18,239 bases of DNA from Aureobasidium sp. EXF-3400. Its lineage: Eukaryota > Ascomycota > Dothideomycetes > Dothideales > Saccotheciaceae. Numbering within the stretch: position 1 is the first letter of the stretch; every line of letters begins with the position of its first letter. Below are positions 8,762-17,719 of the stretch, one piece after another. The stretch is taken from contig SWBL01000592.1 in NCBI GenBank assembly GCA_024195585.1, positions 1-18,239 of the forward strand, in the 5' to 3' direction. The position numbers and the translations under genes were made by a program. Below the pieces are notes generated by a model. It worked only from the letters and a program-made list of their open reading frames with translations, was not told where the DNA came from and searched no databases.

Positions 8762-8827
8762 TGGAATGGTAGAATATTTCACTGAAATTAATGATTCTAT
8801 TCCATGCCAATCAAGTGGAATATTCCA
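8762..8827. repeat. AT-rich palindromic patch
   Basis: TGGAATATTCCA at 8816-8827 is a perfect 12-base palindrome. Just before it, TGGAATGGTAGAAT (8762-8775) and ATTCTATTCCA (8794-8804) form an imperfect inverted repeat around an 18-base loop. The patch is richer in A and T than its surroundings. It could be a hairpin, a dimeric factor site or a remnant of a small inverted-repeat element; no target duplication was found. Confidence 0.35.
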
Positions 8828-9024
8828 ATATCCTACTTATAGGTATATTCCTTTATGATATTGATGGATTCAATGAACCTCACCTTCTGTGACTGTTGAT
8901 ACGCTAAGCACACTATCCTGACGGTAGCTCATCGCTTGGGTAAGCGGAAGCTGATCAAGATTAGCACGCCTGAAGATTTGCTCGCCGACATGGTGAGGAA
9001 GAAGAATGCAGGTCAGGATTGAGC

Positions 9025-9111
9025 AGGAAGAGGGAGAGAGAGAGGGGACGGAGAAGAAGAAGAAGAAGAAGGAGGAGGACGGAGGAGCAGGAGAAGGGGG
9101 GAAGGAAGGAG
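9025..9111. repeat. 87-nt homopurine tract
   Basis: The plus strand is all A or G from 9025 to 9111 except for C at 9049, 9080 and 9088. It includes GA dinucleotides, an AAG run near 9052-9070 and a GGA-rich half. It lies about 55 bases beyond the stop codon of the transcription factor gene, so it is a polypyrimidine tract on that gene's sense strand. Confidence 0.85.
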
Positions 9112-9165
9112 CGGGTAAGGCTTGTTTTAGGGAAATGTGAAGTAATGCTCAGTAAAGATAGACAA

Positions 9166-10871
9166 TTAGAGAGAATTTGCAGCCATCAGAATTAGCAACC
9201 CAAACGCATCACCGCTCACCATCCATGAATTCAGGTCTACCATCTTGTCTTCTCCATGTCCCCTCCCAAGCGCCATCAAGTCTGCATACCTCAAACAACA
9301 CCTCCCATCTCTTGCCCTTAGCATGTCGTCGTATTTTTCTATCCATTCACCTTCCGTCGTCGCCTCCCAAAGATGTTTATGGGCAGGAAGCGGTAGAACG
9401 GACAGCCCGACTTTAGATATGGCCCGTTTTCCAGGCTTAATATCGAACAGAAGATACAGTATGAAGAGTACCATTACAGTCCTTCGTTTCGACTCCACCA
9501 ACACCCATTCTTTCCATTCCGGACGGCGGCCTTCGATCTCAGCACTGCAGACTAATTTGAACTGTTCAGCTTGGATTGCAATTGCCTAGCAGAAAGAACC
9601 GTTAGCTCGATGATAAGTGGAGCTAATCAACATCTCACCGTCATCGCTCTAGTGAGCTCGCGGTCGAATTCAACGGAGAATGAGTCCTCGTCGAAGATTC
9701 TGAGGAGGATATACAACGTGATTGCCTGAAGCATGGATAGCACAGTCCACTCATCCCCATTCACGTATTCGTTCATAAAGCGGTCCTTTTCCATGGTTAT
9801 AGTGCGCCAGACGAAAGAGCTTGTTGCAGGTGTCTTGGTAGCGTAGAGGGAGACGATCGATTTGCAGATCTCTAGTGTTGGTAAGGGGGGTGGAGGTGCG
9901 CAAGTCGGAGTTTCACACGAGCTCGGGTCTGGGGGTGGAAGCGACGTGCCGTGGATGAAGGGCGGCAGGTTCTTCGTTGCAAGGGCTGTGGCGTACGATC
10001 TGAAGTTCTGCAAAAGGAAGGTGCGACCGATTTGTGAGCTCATTGGGAGATATGCGTGAATGAATGGACTTTTGAGCGAGATGGGGGATAGATCACGGTC
10101 CATGGGTCGAAGGATCAGAGATGGGGTATGGAACATGCAGTCTGCGGGAGTTGAGAATGTCGCGTCAAAGGGTAAGCTTGGGGTTGCATCAGAGATGAAC
10201 CAGCTGATCGGAGATCCATTGATTGAATAGCCATTGGACCAAATGTTAGCACCCGTGTCAGTAACTTCCAAGTCTTGCACAAGTCCAGAATCCGATTCCA
10301 AGAGAGCGAGGTCGTTCCGAGGCGTCAGGTCGGGCACAGGAACAAGCCAAAGACTAGGAGTATTGATATCTAAATTTATCTGAGCGTCGTTGCCGTTTTC
10401 AGCATGGGCAGTCCAAGGGATCTCGTTCTGATTGCCCGGTTCCAGGATGTTAGCAAGCAATGTACTATGGAGACTTGGTTCATCAGGCGGAGCAAATGCA
10501 GGTCGCTGGGCTGAGGTCAAACTCTTCCTAGTCAATTCATAAACACAAGTAAGCCCCCTATCACCGCATCGACTACAATTTGGGAGTCCGGAGTCGCATT
10601 TTGCTTTGGCTTTCCGACAAGCTGCACATGACTTCCTCAAGACTGGGAGACCTTCCATCACCTTCTTCCTACAGTACAGTACATGTCGATTCCTCGAGGT
10701 TCCTAGCAAGACAGTCGAGCAAACGGCTAATAAAACTGTGTTCGAAAGCAAAAGGACTCGAACCCTACGTTTTGTGAATGCTTTGGAGCAAATTTGACAG
10801 AGGGATGGCCCGATATCATTGCCGGTATGCCGGGGGGAAGATGTCCCACTAGTCCTAGGCTCTGTATCCAT
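9166..10871 (-). CDS. Transcription factor with C2HC zinc finger and Zn2Cys6 cluster
   Basis: Three exons (10871-10769, 10702-9639, 9585-9166) give 528 residues. Intron 1 (10768-10703, GTAGGG...CTAG) restores a finger that is disrupted if the DNA is read straight through: CQICSKAFTK, then RNRHVLYC, with ligands Cys25, Cys28, His41 and Cys45. A fungal Zn2Cys6 cluster follows at Cys60, 63, 70, 77, 80 and 87 (C-x2-C-x6-C-x6-C-x2-C-x6-C), with the basic stretch RKAKAK. Intron 2 (9638-9586, GTGAG...CTAG) joins DRELTRAMT to AIAIQAEQF. The C-terminal exon carries EWVLVESKRRTVMVLFILYL and LPLPAHKHLWEATTEGEW, typical of the fungal-specific regulatory region that follows such paired fingers in many Pezizomycotina proteins. 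The protein should act in the nucleus; its targets are unknown. ATG 10871 is the first in-frame start and needs no upstream exon. No stop or frameshift was found. Confidence 0.85.
10703..10768 (-). other. In-frame, stop-free 66-nt intron in the transcription factor
   Basis: The donor is GTAGGG at 10768 and the acceptor is GCTAG ending at 10703. The length is a multiple of three and the segment has no stop codon, so retaining it adds 22 mainly hydrophobic residues (VLLLSNTVLLAV and flanks) inside the C2HC finger without breaking the frame. Removal is supported because it places His41 and Cys45 at normal finger spacing. Confidence 0.7.
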
Positions 10872-11171
10872 GGGCGTCTGCTGTGAGCTTCGAATGTAAT
10901 GGCTGATAGCAAGGCCAGGGCGGAGCTTATCGAGTTTCTAAGTTGCTTCGCTTGCGTGCCATCCGGAATATTTGTGGGAAGCCAAGGAGGCTCTTGCCGC
11001 TTCGGGTTAGGCCGTTTGGCACCCCGCAGAACACCACTCCACGCCCCAACATCACACCGCCTCCACTTCTTACAACAAGATCACAAACCTTCCAAGATGG
11101 CTCCCACCACCGCTTAGCTCTCAGACATCGAGAGATCTATTAGTTGCCCGATTTGTTAATGTAGAATACTA
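10872..11171. other. Upstream region of the transcription factor, with a possible truncated gene start on the plus strand
   Basis: The interval should hold the transcription factor promoter. On the plus strand, ATG 11097 has a good context (CCAAGATGGC) after a pyrimidine- and A-rich leader. It reads MAPTTA, TAG, and then LSDIERSISCPIC before a TAA and the transposon border at 11171. CPIC after a helix is how many RING fingers begin, so this could be the broken first exon of a RING gene cut by the transposon. No continuation was found after 12991, so this stays tentative. Confidence 0.25.
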
Positions 11172-11197
11172 CAGTGTCACCTCGCTATAGCAATGCT
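11172..11197 (+). repeat. Left terminal inverted repeat of the Fot1/pogo element
   Basis: It starts CAGTGTCACCTCGCTATAG directly after a TA dinucleotide. It pairs with 12964-12989 in inverse orientation with 3 mismatches in 26 bases. Confidence 0.9.
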
Positions 11198-11327
11198 CCG
11201 TACAACGATATCCTCGCTTGAGCGACTTTTTGAACGATTTATTAAATTCACCACGCAACTATCGCTAATCCTCGTGTTCTCGATATATCGTCCTCTCCAC
11301 GGCTCATTATCGCTATACCGAGTAGCC

Positions 11328-12891
11328 ATGGCGCCTCTTCAAGCTCGTCGACGGACAACAACGACGACGGAGAGGGCCGCTCTACGTAGACACGCGCAGC
11401 ATAGCGCTCTTAACCAACAACAGCTCGCTTCATGGTTCGAGGAGCAGTTTGGCCACCGACCGTCGCCAGGAACTATTTCTGAGAGCCTCTCGGCGCGCTT
11501 CAAAGAGCTAGACACTACGAACAACGACGGCCGACCCCAGAAGAGGCTACGTACGCACCACTGGCCAGAGCTCGAAACCTGCCTCTACGAGTGGCAGCTT
11601 CAGATCAGTCTCAAGTACCTACCTCGAACGGCCTTATCAAGGCTGCCACTATACGCTTCTGGCACCGTCTACCTATATACCACGACATGCAGGTACCCGA
11701 TTCAGCAACGGCTGGCTTAAGAAGTTCAAGAGGAGGCATGGTATCAGCGAGTATACTCGACATGGTGAAGCTAGCTCAGTCGACCAAGCCTTGTCAGGTG
11801 AGCAACTAGTCGCTGCACAGGCAATAGCTGCGCAGTTCTACGCCTCGAACACCTACAATTGCGACGAATCAGGCCTCTTATGGAAGACAGTACCTGACAA
11901 GGGTCAAGCGACAGACGCGATAGCTGGACCAAGCATGAGAAGGCTCGAATAACAGCACACTCCTGCTGCACCGCTGATGGAAGCCATAAGCCACCTATAT
12001 GGTTTATTGGCAAGCACCAGAAGCCTCGGTGCTTTGGAGCTGCAAACATCAATCTCAACTCCCTCGGCTGCTATTGGCGCTATAATGGCAAGGTATGGAT
12101 GAAGATTGATATAATGACCGAGTGGCTCTATGAGTTTGACCAGCAAGTTGCTGCACGCAAAGTCCTTGTATTAATGGACAACTTCTCGCTCATGTAGCAG
12201 CTGTAGAGGCTTCACATGTAAGGCCTCTCCAAAACACGGTCATCTGTTGGCTCCCGCCAAACGCTACCTCAAAGGTTCAAGCTCTAGATCAAGGTATTAT
12301 ACGTACTTGGAAGGCTTACTACCGTAAGCAATGGCTAGTATATATAGTTGATCAATTTGAGACTGGTGAAAACTCTCTCAAAACGACCAACGTTCCCAAG
12401 AGCTATTCGTTGGTCGATTCAAGCATGACAAGCTGTCTCACAACTGCTGGTACCGTTCGACTATTGCACCAAGGCCTTCTACGCTAGAAAGCAGCGAATA
12501 GCTCGAGGTAGCTATTCCTCAGGTTGGATGCCTCATAGATAAGCTTCAGCAACAAAAGCGAATTCAAGCGCTATGTCAGTTGAGGCCTTCCTGAATCCAG
12601 CTGAAGAAGCTATTCAAGGCCTTGAAAACACGAGCAGTATAGAGGAGGAGATAGCTGCTCAATTCGATATACAGGAGGATCACGAACCAGAGGAGGAACT
12701 AAAGGAGTCGGTTGCCTCATGTGCCTACACAGGATGCTATAAAAGCCTTGAGGCTTCTTCAGCTCTACGGGGAGCAGCAGCCAGAGGACGTATCAAAGTC
12801 TGTCCTGGAGCAATTGAATCAGCACAAGCTAGTACCTCAAGAGCGCAGGCATAGAAGCCTTCGTCAAGCGCCGATAACCTTCTCTCCATAG
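11328..12891 (+). pseudogene. Fot1-like transposase, frameshifted
   Basis: The ATG at 11328 opens a frame with the N-terminal helix-turn-helix of CENP-B/pogo transposases (ERAALRRHAQHS, LNQQQLASWFEEQFGHRPS). The similarity then moves between frames: WLKKFKRRHGISEYTRHGE (from about 11713) and the first catalytic region NCDESGLLWKTVPDKG in one frame, then KHEKARITAHSCCTADGSHK and KVLVLMDNF (second Asp) in another. After a shift and TAG 12195 comes CWLPPNATSKVQALDQGII (third Asp, about 36 residues after the second). The C-terminal tail ends at TAG 12889. At least three frameshifts are needed. One lies right after the second catalytic Asp. The family copies and pastes itself by cut-and-paste at TA sites in the nucleus. 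Confidence 0.88.
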
Positions 12892-12963
12892 CATAAACAA
12901 TTGCCAAGGCTCCCTCTATACAGCGATAACCTCTTTATAACGATAGGGAAAGGTCCGAGAGAA

Positions 12964-12989
12964 AGCATCGTTATAGCGAGGTCACACTG
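12964..12989 (-). repeat. Right terminal inverted repeat of the Fot1/pogo element
   Basis: It ends GCGAGGTCACACTG directly before TA at 12990-12991. Read on the minus strand it begins CAGTGTGACCTCGCTATAA, matching the left end with 3 mismatches in 26 bases. Confidence 0.9.
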
Positions 12990-12991
12990 TA

Positions 12992-14521
12992 GGGGCTCCT
13001 ACATGTCAAGGAGGGCCAAGCCTTTGTCCCGTCGATGACTTCATCTCCGATCATTCTTGCTAGCGTTTTGTCGATTTCCCGGGCTAAACAATAATGTCCG
13101 CTGCCACAATTGCTAGGTACCACCACATCTAATGCAGTTAGCTTTCCATTGCATCGTTCTTGTTCATGTCCGGAGATTCTTGTCGGCTTGAACTGCTTTC
13201 GCAAGTGTATAAGATGGCATACCATTCCCCTCTCTCCTGTCCCCTCCATCAAACACCCTATCTCCATCATATCGAAGATCCCAACACCCCTAACCCACTC
13301 CATTTCGTCTCAACTTCCTTCGAAGCTAAATTTCAAGTCTCACCTGAGCATCTCGATTCATGATGGCAGGAGATATCATTCTCGTAAGAAATTACAGCCT
13401 CCACAGGTTTCACATCCATCCTCACTAACGGCAATCGCTTGACTTTCTCCTGCTAGGCACAGCCGTGAGGAGTCCAGGACGATGTTATGATTTCTTCCAG
13501 AAACATAGTACAGCTGTGCCTTGAATGGCCTAGCCCGAATCATCTTTTCAGCTTCCAAATTGCTACCTTCGGACACGGCTTAACTCGTAAGTTCTTCACT
13601 GCGTTTATAAAGGTACATGGTACAATCAAAGATGCAGTCTTTCAATAGCATGTGCCACCTTCAGCAGCTGAAGCCGCAGCTGAGATGAGAATTTGTTTGA
13701 GTTCCGTGGTGGCTCTAATTTTTTCTGGCGAGCAGTAAGACAGTTTTTCTGCATCAACGAGCTGAGATCTGGACGGTGCTGTCATAAGCCACCACAAGAT
13801 GCTCTGGATACGATTGTCTGTCCGGCAAAACATACGAATTCGTGGCAGCTGCTCGAGCCGACTGCTAAGAACTGGAGCTGTCTCTTCCTTCCCACCCTCC
13901 AGACTTTTCCCGAACCAATTTCTGATTGAGCTCATGACTCACCTGCGCTAGCATCCTCTTCTCCGTTACCCATCGCAGCGCTTCGGCAATACCGTCGTTC
14001 AAACGAGGGGAAGAAACGGCTTGAAGGCTGAATGGCTGCTTGCTTTGTGACCGTTAGAAGCGCCATGCCGACTCGGCCGTTTTGAGAGTCTAACGCGAGA
14101 TCTTCAGGCACGTGGTTGATCATTTTCCTATTCGTGATGGTTTGGACGTGATCTGCCGGATGGGCTATTACTCTGGATTTTTGCGCATTTCTTACATCTC
14201 AAGATTTGTCTCGTCTACTAGTGGCCGCCCTTATGAACCTCACGTTGCACGGAACCAGCATCTCTCTTGCCATCTTCAACGATATGCGGAGTGGGCACCA
14301 CGATGAAGAGATCATACCTGGGTATAGTTCTTTCCGCGAATACAGCGGCCTACGTTTTTGCAGGTTCAAGACACATAACGAGCGTACACTTGAGTCCATC
14401 CGATCGGCCTGTAGGACCACCAACTTCCGTCCGAAGCTCATCGAGTCTCCAGACTGCTGCTGACTAGCAGTGGGCTCCTACCAGATATCGACGTTTGCAT
14501 CAGAGAAGGACCCGTCGATAA
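12992..14521. other. Unassigned region after the transposon
   Basis: I recognise no gene family here. One good intron signal lies on the plus strand at 13384-13456: donor GTAAGA, branch CACTAAC, acceptor TGCTAG. It is preceded by a C- and T-rich stretch (13220-13330) like a fungal leader and by ATGs at 13214, 13360 and 13363, but the joined frames stop early. Minus frames 13642-13935, 13932-14123 and 14199-14441 and plus frame 14206-14463 are open but show no motif I can name. This may be a decayed gene or an intron-rich gene I cannot assemble. Confidence 0.3.
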
Positions 14522-14623
14522 GCTCTGGAGACTTACAAAAGGCTCTACGAAGAGTACAAGGCAGCGAGAGCAGATGTAAAGGAAGCAATGGCTAGAGTCG
14601 AGTCAGGAGAGCACAAAACTTGA
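14522..14623 (+). other. Short charged helical frame, possible terminal exon
   Basis: A 33-codon plus frame reads ALETYKRLYEEYKAARADV and continues highly charged to TGA 14621. Its composition is that of an amphipathic or coiled-coil helix and unlike surrounding random frames. TAA lies directly upstream at 14519, overlapping a possible AG acceptor (AAG at 14520-14522), so it could be a last exon. No preceding exon was identified. Confidence 0.25.
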
Positions 14624-15210
14624 GGTAGTAAGCCATGAGGATTGAGTAAGACAATTGTACTTCTGACTTTTCGTTACAGTCGTGGTCACTTGGTCGGTTC
14701 AGTTTGACATGGCTCTCTAACAAGGACATGATGCTAGAGAAGGATGGTCTAGGAGGTGACTATGGTTATGGCCGTCACAAACGACTCTCGGCAGTTCGAT
14801 CAAGGCCACCGAGATTGGCCTCACACACCTCAGGCTCTGTCTGTATGCGACAAGCCTGTCAACATGTAGCGTCAATATCTGAATGTAGCGATATAGTCAT
14901 TCCGCCTCTGACCATGCCATCTGCATAGCCCAAAGTGCTCCTCTTCGATATTGGCGAAGTTGGCGTAAGCCAACATAAGCCACGAGGTTAGCAGCTTAGC
15001 TAAATCTTCTGGTCTATGAATCCGTCGTCTTTAGCTGACTAACAAGACAGTGCACTGGTCAAAGCACAAGTTTGTCTTATCCTGCCCTCTCTCTCTCACA
15101 CACAAAGTTTGCTGCAACCATCTTACACTAATGGAGTCTTCTGCATGACAAGAAAATGACGAATTGCTTGTGGCCACCGATTGTCTGTCATGCGTTTGCT
15201 GCATCACCTG
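14624..15210. other. No gene seen
   Basis: The reading frames here are short and show no motif. A CT-rich run (CCCTCTCTCTCTCACACACA, about 15086-15105) lies upstream of the TATA box at 15211 and may belong to that promoter. Confidence 0.3.
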
Positions 15211-15217
15211 TATAAAA
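15211..15217 (+). promoter_or_regulatory. TATA box upstream of a small membrane-protein ORF
   Basis: TATAAAA lies 60 bases before ATG 15277, followed by the pyrimidine-rich stretch CTCGTCTCTTCTCTTCC that often marks transcription starts in filamentous fungi. Spacing supports a short 5' leader. Confidence 0.45.
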
Positions 15218-15276
15218 GTACTCGTCTCTTCTCTTCCACGATCCAAAGGATGGTCCGTAGTGCGCTTGTCTGAACC

Positions 15277-15681
15277 ATGTCTCATTCTAGTATCTGGCGT
15301 ATGCTATGGGATCACCGGCTGTTGGAGATCTTGAATGACAATGCAACACTACTCACTAAGGCAATATCCACTGTGTTTGTTCTAATCGTGGTCGGATCTC
15401 TCTTGCTGTTTTCAAGCCTGGAGATAAGCAAGACCGCCTCACGCTCGATCTACAGAACAAAATGGAAGGACAGCGAGTCTTACAATCCCGAAACCGCATG
15501 GTAAGATCTTGCGCGAATTTCCATGGATGCGATATGTGTCTCTTGAAGCTAAAGTTATCGAACCGTCGCTCTGTTGGAGGCTCCACCGCCTGGATGGACC
15601 CTTGCAATGACTGTATCTGACCTCCCAACGTACAACAATGTACCAGGATCTTCTAGCCTTTATCTTTCCAGCCTTGCGTAA
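15277..15681 (+). CDS. Hypothetical single-pass membrane microprotein, two-exon model
   Basis: The frame from ATG 15277 encodes a polar head of about 28 residues, one hydrophobic segment (ISTVFVLIVVGSLLLF, about 30-47) and a basic stretch after it (KTASRSIYRTKWKD), as in a membrane anchor with charged flank. The plain frame stops at TAA 15502, but that stop sits inside a good donor (GTAAGA at 15501). Splicing to AAAG at 15554 keeps the frame open to TAA 15679 through LEAPPPGWTLAMTVSDLPTY, giving 116 residues. The acceptor has no strong branch site, so the intron is tentative. A TATA box stands 60 bases upstream. I do not recognise the family; it may be only the N-terminal part of a larger or decayed protein. 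Confidence 0.35.
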
Positions 15682-17005
15682 AAGCTATGATCACGTAAGC
15701 TATTTGAAGACATGAAGAGATTGAGTCCATGAATAGAGGGGCCGTAGAGGATCAAAACTGGCAACACGATGCTAATTCATGAAAACACTCGATAACGTGT
15801 AAGGGTCCGAGTCTCTACCAGGCCTCGATCATTGATCGCCTCGAGAGTCCTGTACAGTTCTCTGCGCTTCGTCGCAGCGTATCACACCGCATCTCGGGCA
15901 ACGTTCAGCATAGTTACAGACAGTCTGGAGATGTATCGCTGGATACCCTGCTTCTGGTCTCATCTTTCTACAGCCACGGCCTAAGATGTTCAAGCCTTGG
16001 TAAAACAGATAAGCCGGAAAAAAAGCAGATACACATCGTACCATTACTTCATCCAAACTTGAGCATAGATTTCCCGGTTCTACGCATTGTCCTTAGCTCA
16101 CAAGATTGTTGATTGTCGTTGTTACCTCTCGGTTTTCGTCTCCATCCTCCCTGATCTTGTGACACAACCCACATACTTCGGCGTGTTTAGCACGACTCTA
16201 CACCAAGATGATGCTAAGCCCTTCGTCTTGTGTACCCGCTATACTCTTCATCCCTTATCTCACTCGCTTGTTCCAATCACATCTGCTCCAATGAATCGAC
16301 CAATGATCCATCACCGATGATATAGGCAATGACCATTGCTGGTTCTGTCTTGACGTGCGACCATCGGTGGTTGTAAGACGCAGACACAACCACGCTAGAT
16401 TCGTGACATCCTCATCGCACATCAAGGTAGCGATCAGCAAAGTTCACTTCCCATCATGGCTTTATCGGGCGCGCTAGATTATGTCTTGAATCAAGTAGAT
16501 GGCGAAGAGGTCACGTTTGCATGTTTCAGCAGGGTGGACTAGGTACTAGTGAACACGACAGGGTAGTCTTGAATCATGATCACTTGAGATGATTGCATCA
16601 AACCGCCACGACACTGGAGGACAGCCTGTGTAATAAAACGCCAGCATTCCAGGAATAGTTTAGTGTCAATTGCGGCTGGAATTGCCACGCGCTGACCATG
16701 ATACGAGCACGGAGATATTAAACTGTGGCAGGGGCGATCGGATCGGCGTCAGAGCTAGGTACGCAGATCCTGTAGAATGTTTGAGTGACTTTTTTAGCAC
16801 GCGGCTCCGTGCCGCTCCAACACGTGGCTGCATCGCTTTCCGACTTCACGCCATGCTTCAGATGAAGCCTCTGTACCCTGATGCTCTCCTCCGGGCTTCA
16901 CAGAGAGAACAATTAAGGCTAGTACTTGATCTTGAATTACGCATTCCTATCCGTATAGTGAAATTTGTCTGAGGATTTCATCTTTACCATGCAAGTGTCC
17001 AATGA
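15682..17005. other. No recognised gene
   Basis: Open frames on both strands are short. Minus 16056-15829 contains CPRCG but no second zinc-binding half, and plus 16670-16972 has no motif. I see no transposon ends, tRNA-like fold or repeat. Confidence 0.3.
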
Positions 17006-17719
17006 TCAGTCGAGGCGGCAATGTTTGGTCTGGATCTTTGTGGACGTTGCATCGCTGGAGATACGAATCTCATGTTCTCCTGGGATATCTGAGGCGCGCG
17101 ACGACAAGATTTTTAGAACTTGTTTCAGCGGCTGCTGGGCGAGTTCTTCGGACTGAAATACTTGATCTGTCTCCTGGTTTGCATCCTGATTCTGAGAACT
17201 CTCAACCACGAATCGGACACTGACATCTATCGAGCCAGGCTTGATCTCGAAGCTCGAAGTGGGCAAAGTTCGGCCACCGTATCCTTTCGGTTGCCACAAG
17301 GTGTCGCAAACGTAGGAGATGAGATCCTCGGCGGTCCCCGTGCCCGCTGGTGATGCGGTCCTTGTACTTCCTGCGGGCATCAACTGAAGCTGCTGAGGAC
17401 AGCCAGATGATCCGGCGGAGTCACTCGAAGCTAGAGCTTGACCTTCTACTTGGCTTTGAACTCCCAGCATCGTCGGTGAAGAGAGGATGTCGGTCCTAGG
17501 CTCCACCCCAAAGTCTGTGCCGTGAACCGGTCCTGTCAAGCCGTCTTGCATGCTTGTTTGCCAAGAATACAGAGGCAGCTGATATGACTGGTCGATGAGG
17601 GTCGGCTGAAAGCTCGGCTGTGAATACAAGCTGGAGAAGCAATTATACCGATCGAACATAGGGTAGGGAGTCGACAATGGGTATTGTGAGTATATGGGCT
17701 GAGCATTGCTCCAGACCAT
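17006..17719 (-). CDS. Hypothetical protein, Gln/Ser/Tyr-rich
   Basis: The minus frame from ATG 17719 to TGA 17006 encodes 237 residues and stays open upstream to 17845, where the extra residues (TSSDFQLADHETVNLADLQS) also look coding. A TTTTCAG acceptor ends at 17804 in that extension, so an N-terminal exon may be missing from this model; I could not find a donor with matching phase. The first 70 residues are rich in Tyr, Gln, Pro and Ser. The middle is Ser/Gly/Thr-rich. The C-terminal 100 residues (DLISYVCDTLWQPKGYGG, SFEIKPGSIDVSVRFVVESS) look folded. The composition recalls activation regions of transcription factors, but no DNA-binding domain is visible, so the function is unknown. Confidence 0.45.
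   Translation of the reverse strand: MVWSNAQPIYSQYPLSTPYPMFDRYNCFSSLYSQPSFQPTLIDQSYQLPLYSWQTSMQDGLTGPVHGTDFGVEPRTDILSSPTMLGVQSQVEGQALASSDSAGSSGCPQQLQLMPAGSTRTASPAGTGTAEDLISYVCDTLWQPKGYGGRTLPTSSFEIKPGSIDVSVRFVVESSQNQDANQETDQVFQSEELAQQPLKQVLKILSSRASDIPGEHEIRISSDATSTKIQTKHCRLD

Larger units (their letters stand above)
11172..12989 (+). mobile_element. Fot1/pogo-type DNA transposon (Tc1/mariner superfamily), full length but inactive
   Basis: The 1818-base element is bounded by 26-base terminal inverted repeats beginning CAGTGT and flanked by TA on both sides (11170-11171 and 12990-12991), the normal target duplication of this superfamily. A single transposase remnant fills most of the interior. 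Subterminal motifs of the type TTATCGCT or AGCGATAA recur near both ends and may be transposase binding sites. The element lacks an intact transposase, so it could only have moved with help from another copy. Confidence 0.9.

Noticed and set aside
8472..8858. A 128-codon plus frame with an ATG start
   Set aside because: No motif, no promoter signals, and its 3' third is made of the AT-rich palindromic patch.
710..10871. The terpene cyclase and the Zn2Cys6 factor as one biosynthetic gene cluster
   Set aside because: They are 7 kb apart, separated by a chromatin gene and an HNH gene, with no tailoring enzyme or transporter recognised between them.
13110..13442. Plus frame of 110 codons across the CT-rich stretch
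   Set aside because: Its serine- and proline-rich content follows from the CT-rich bases, and the best intron signal lies inside it.
15829..16056. Minus frame with CPRCG as a zinc finger gene
   Set aside because: Only one cysteine knuckle is present and no second half follows; the frame is short.
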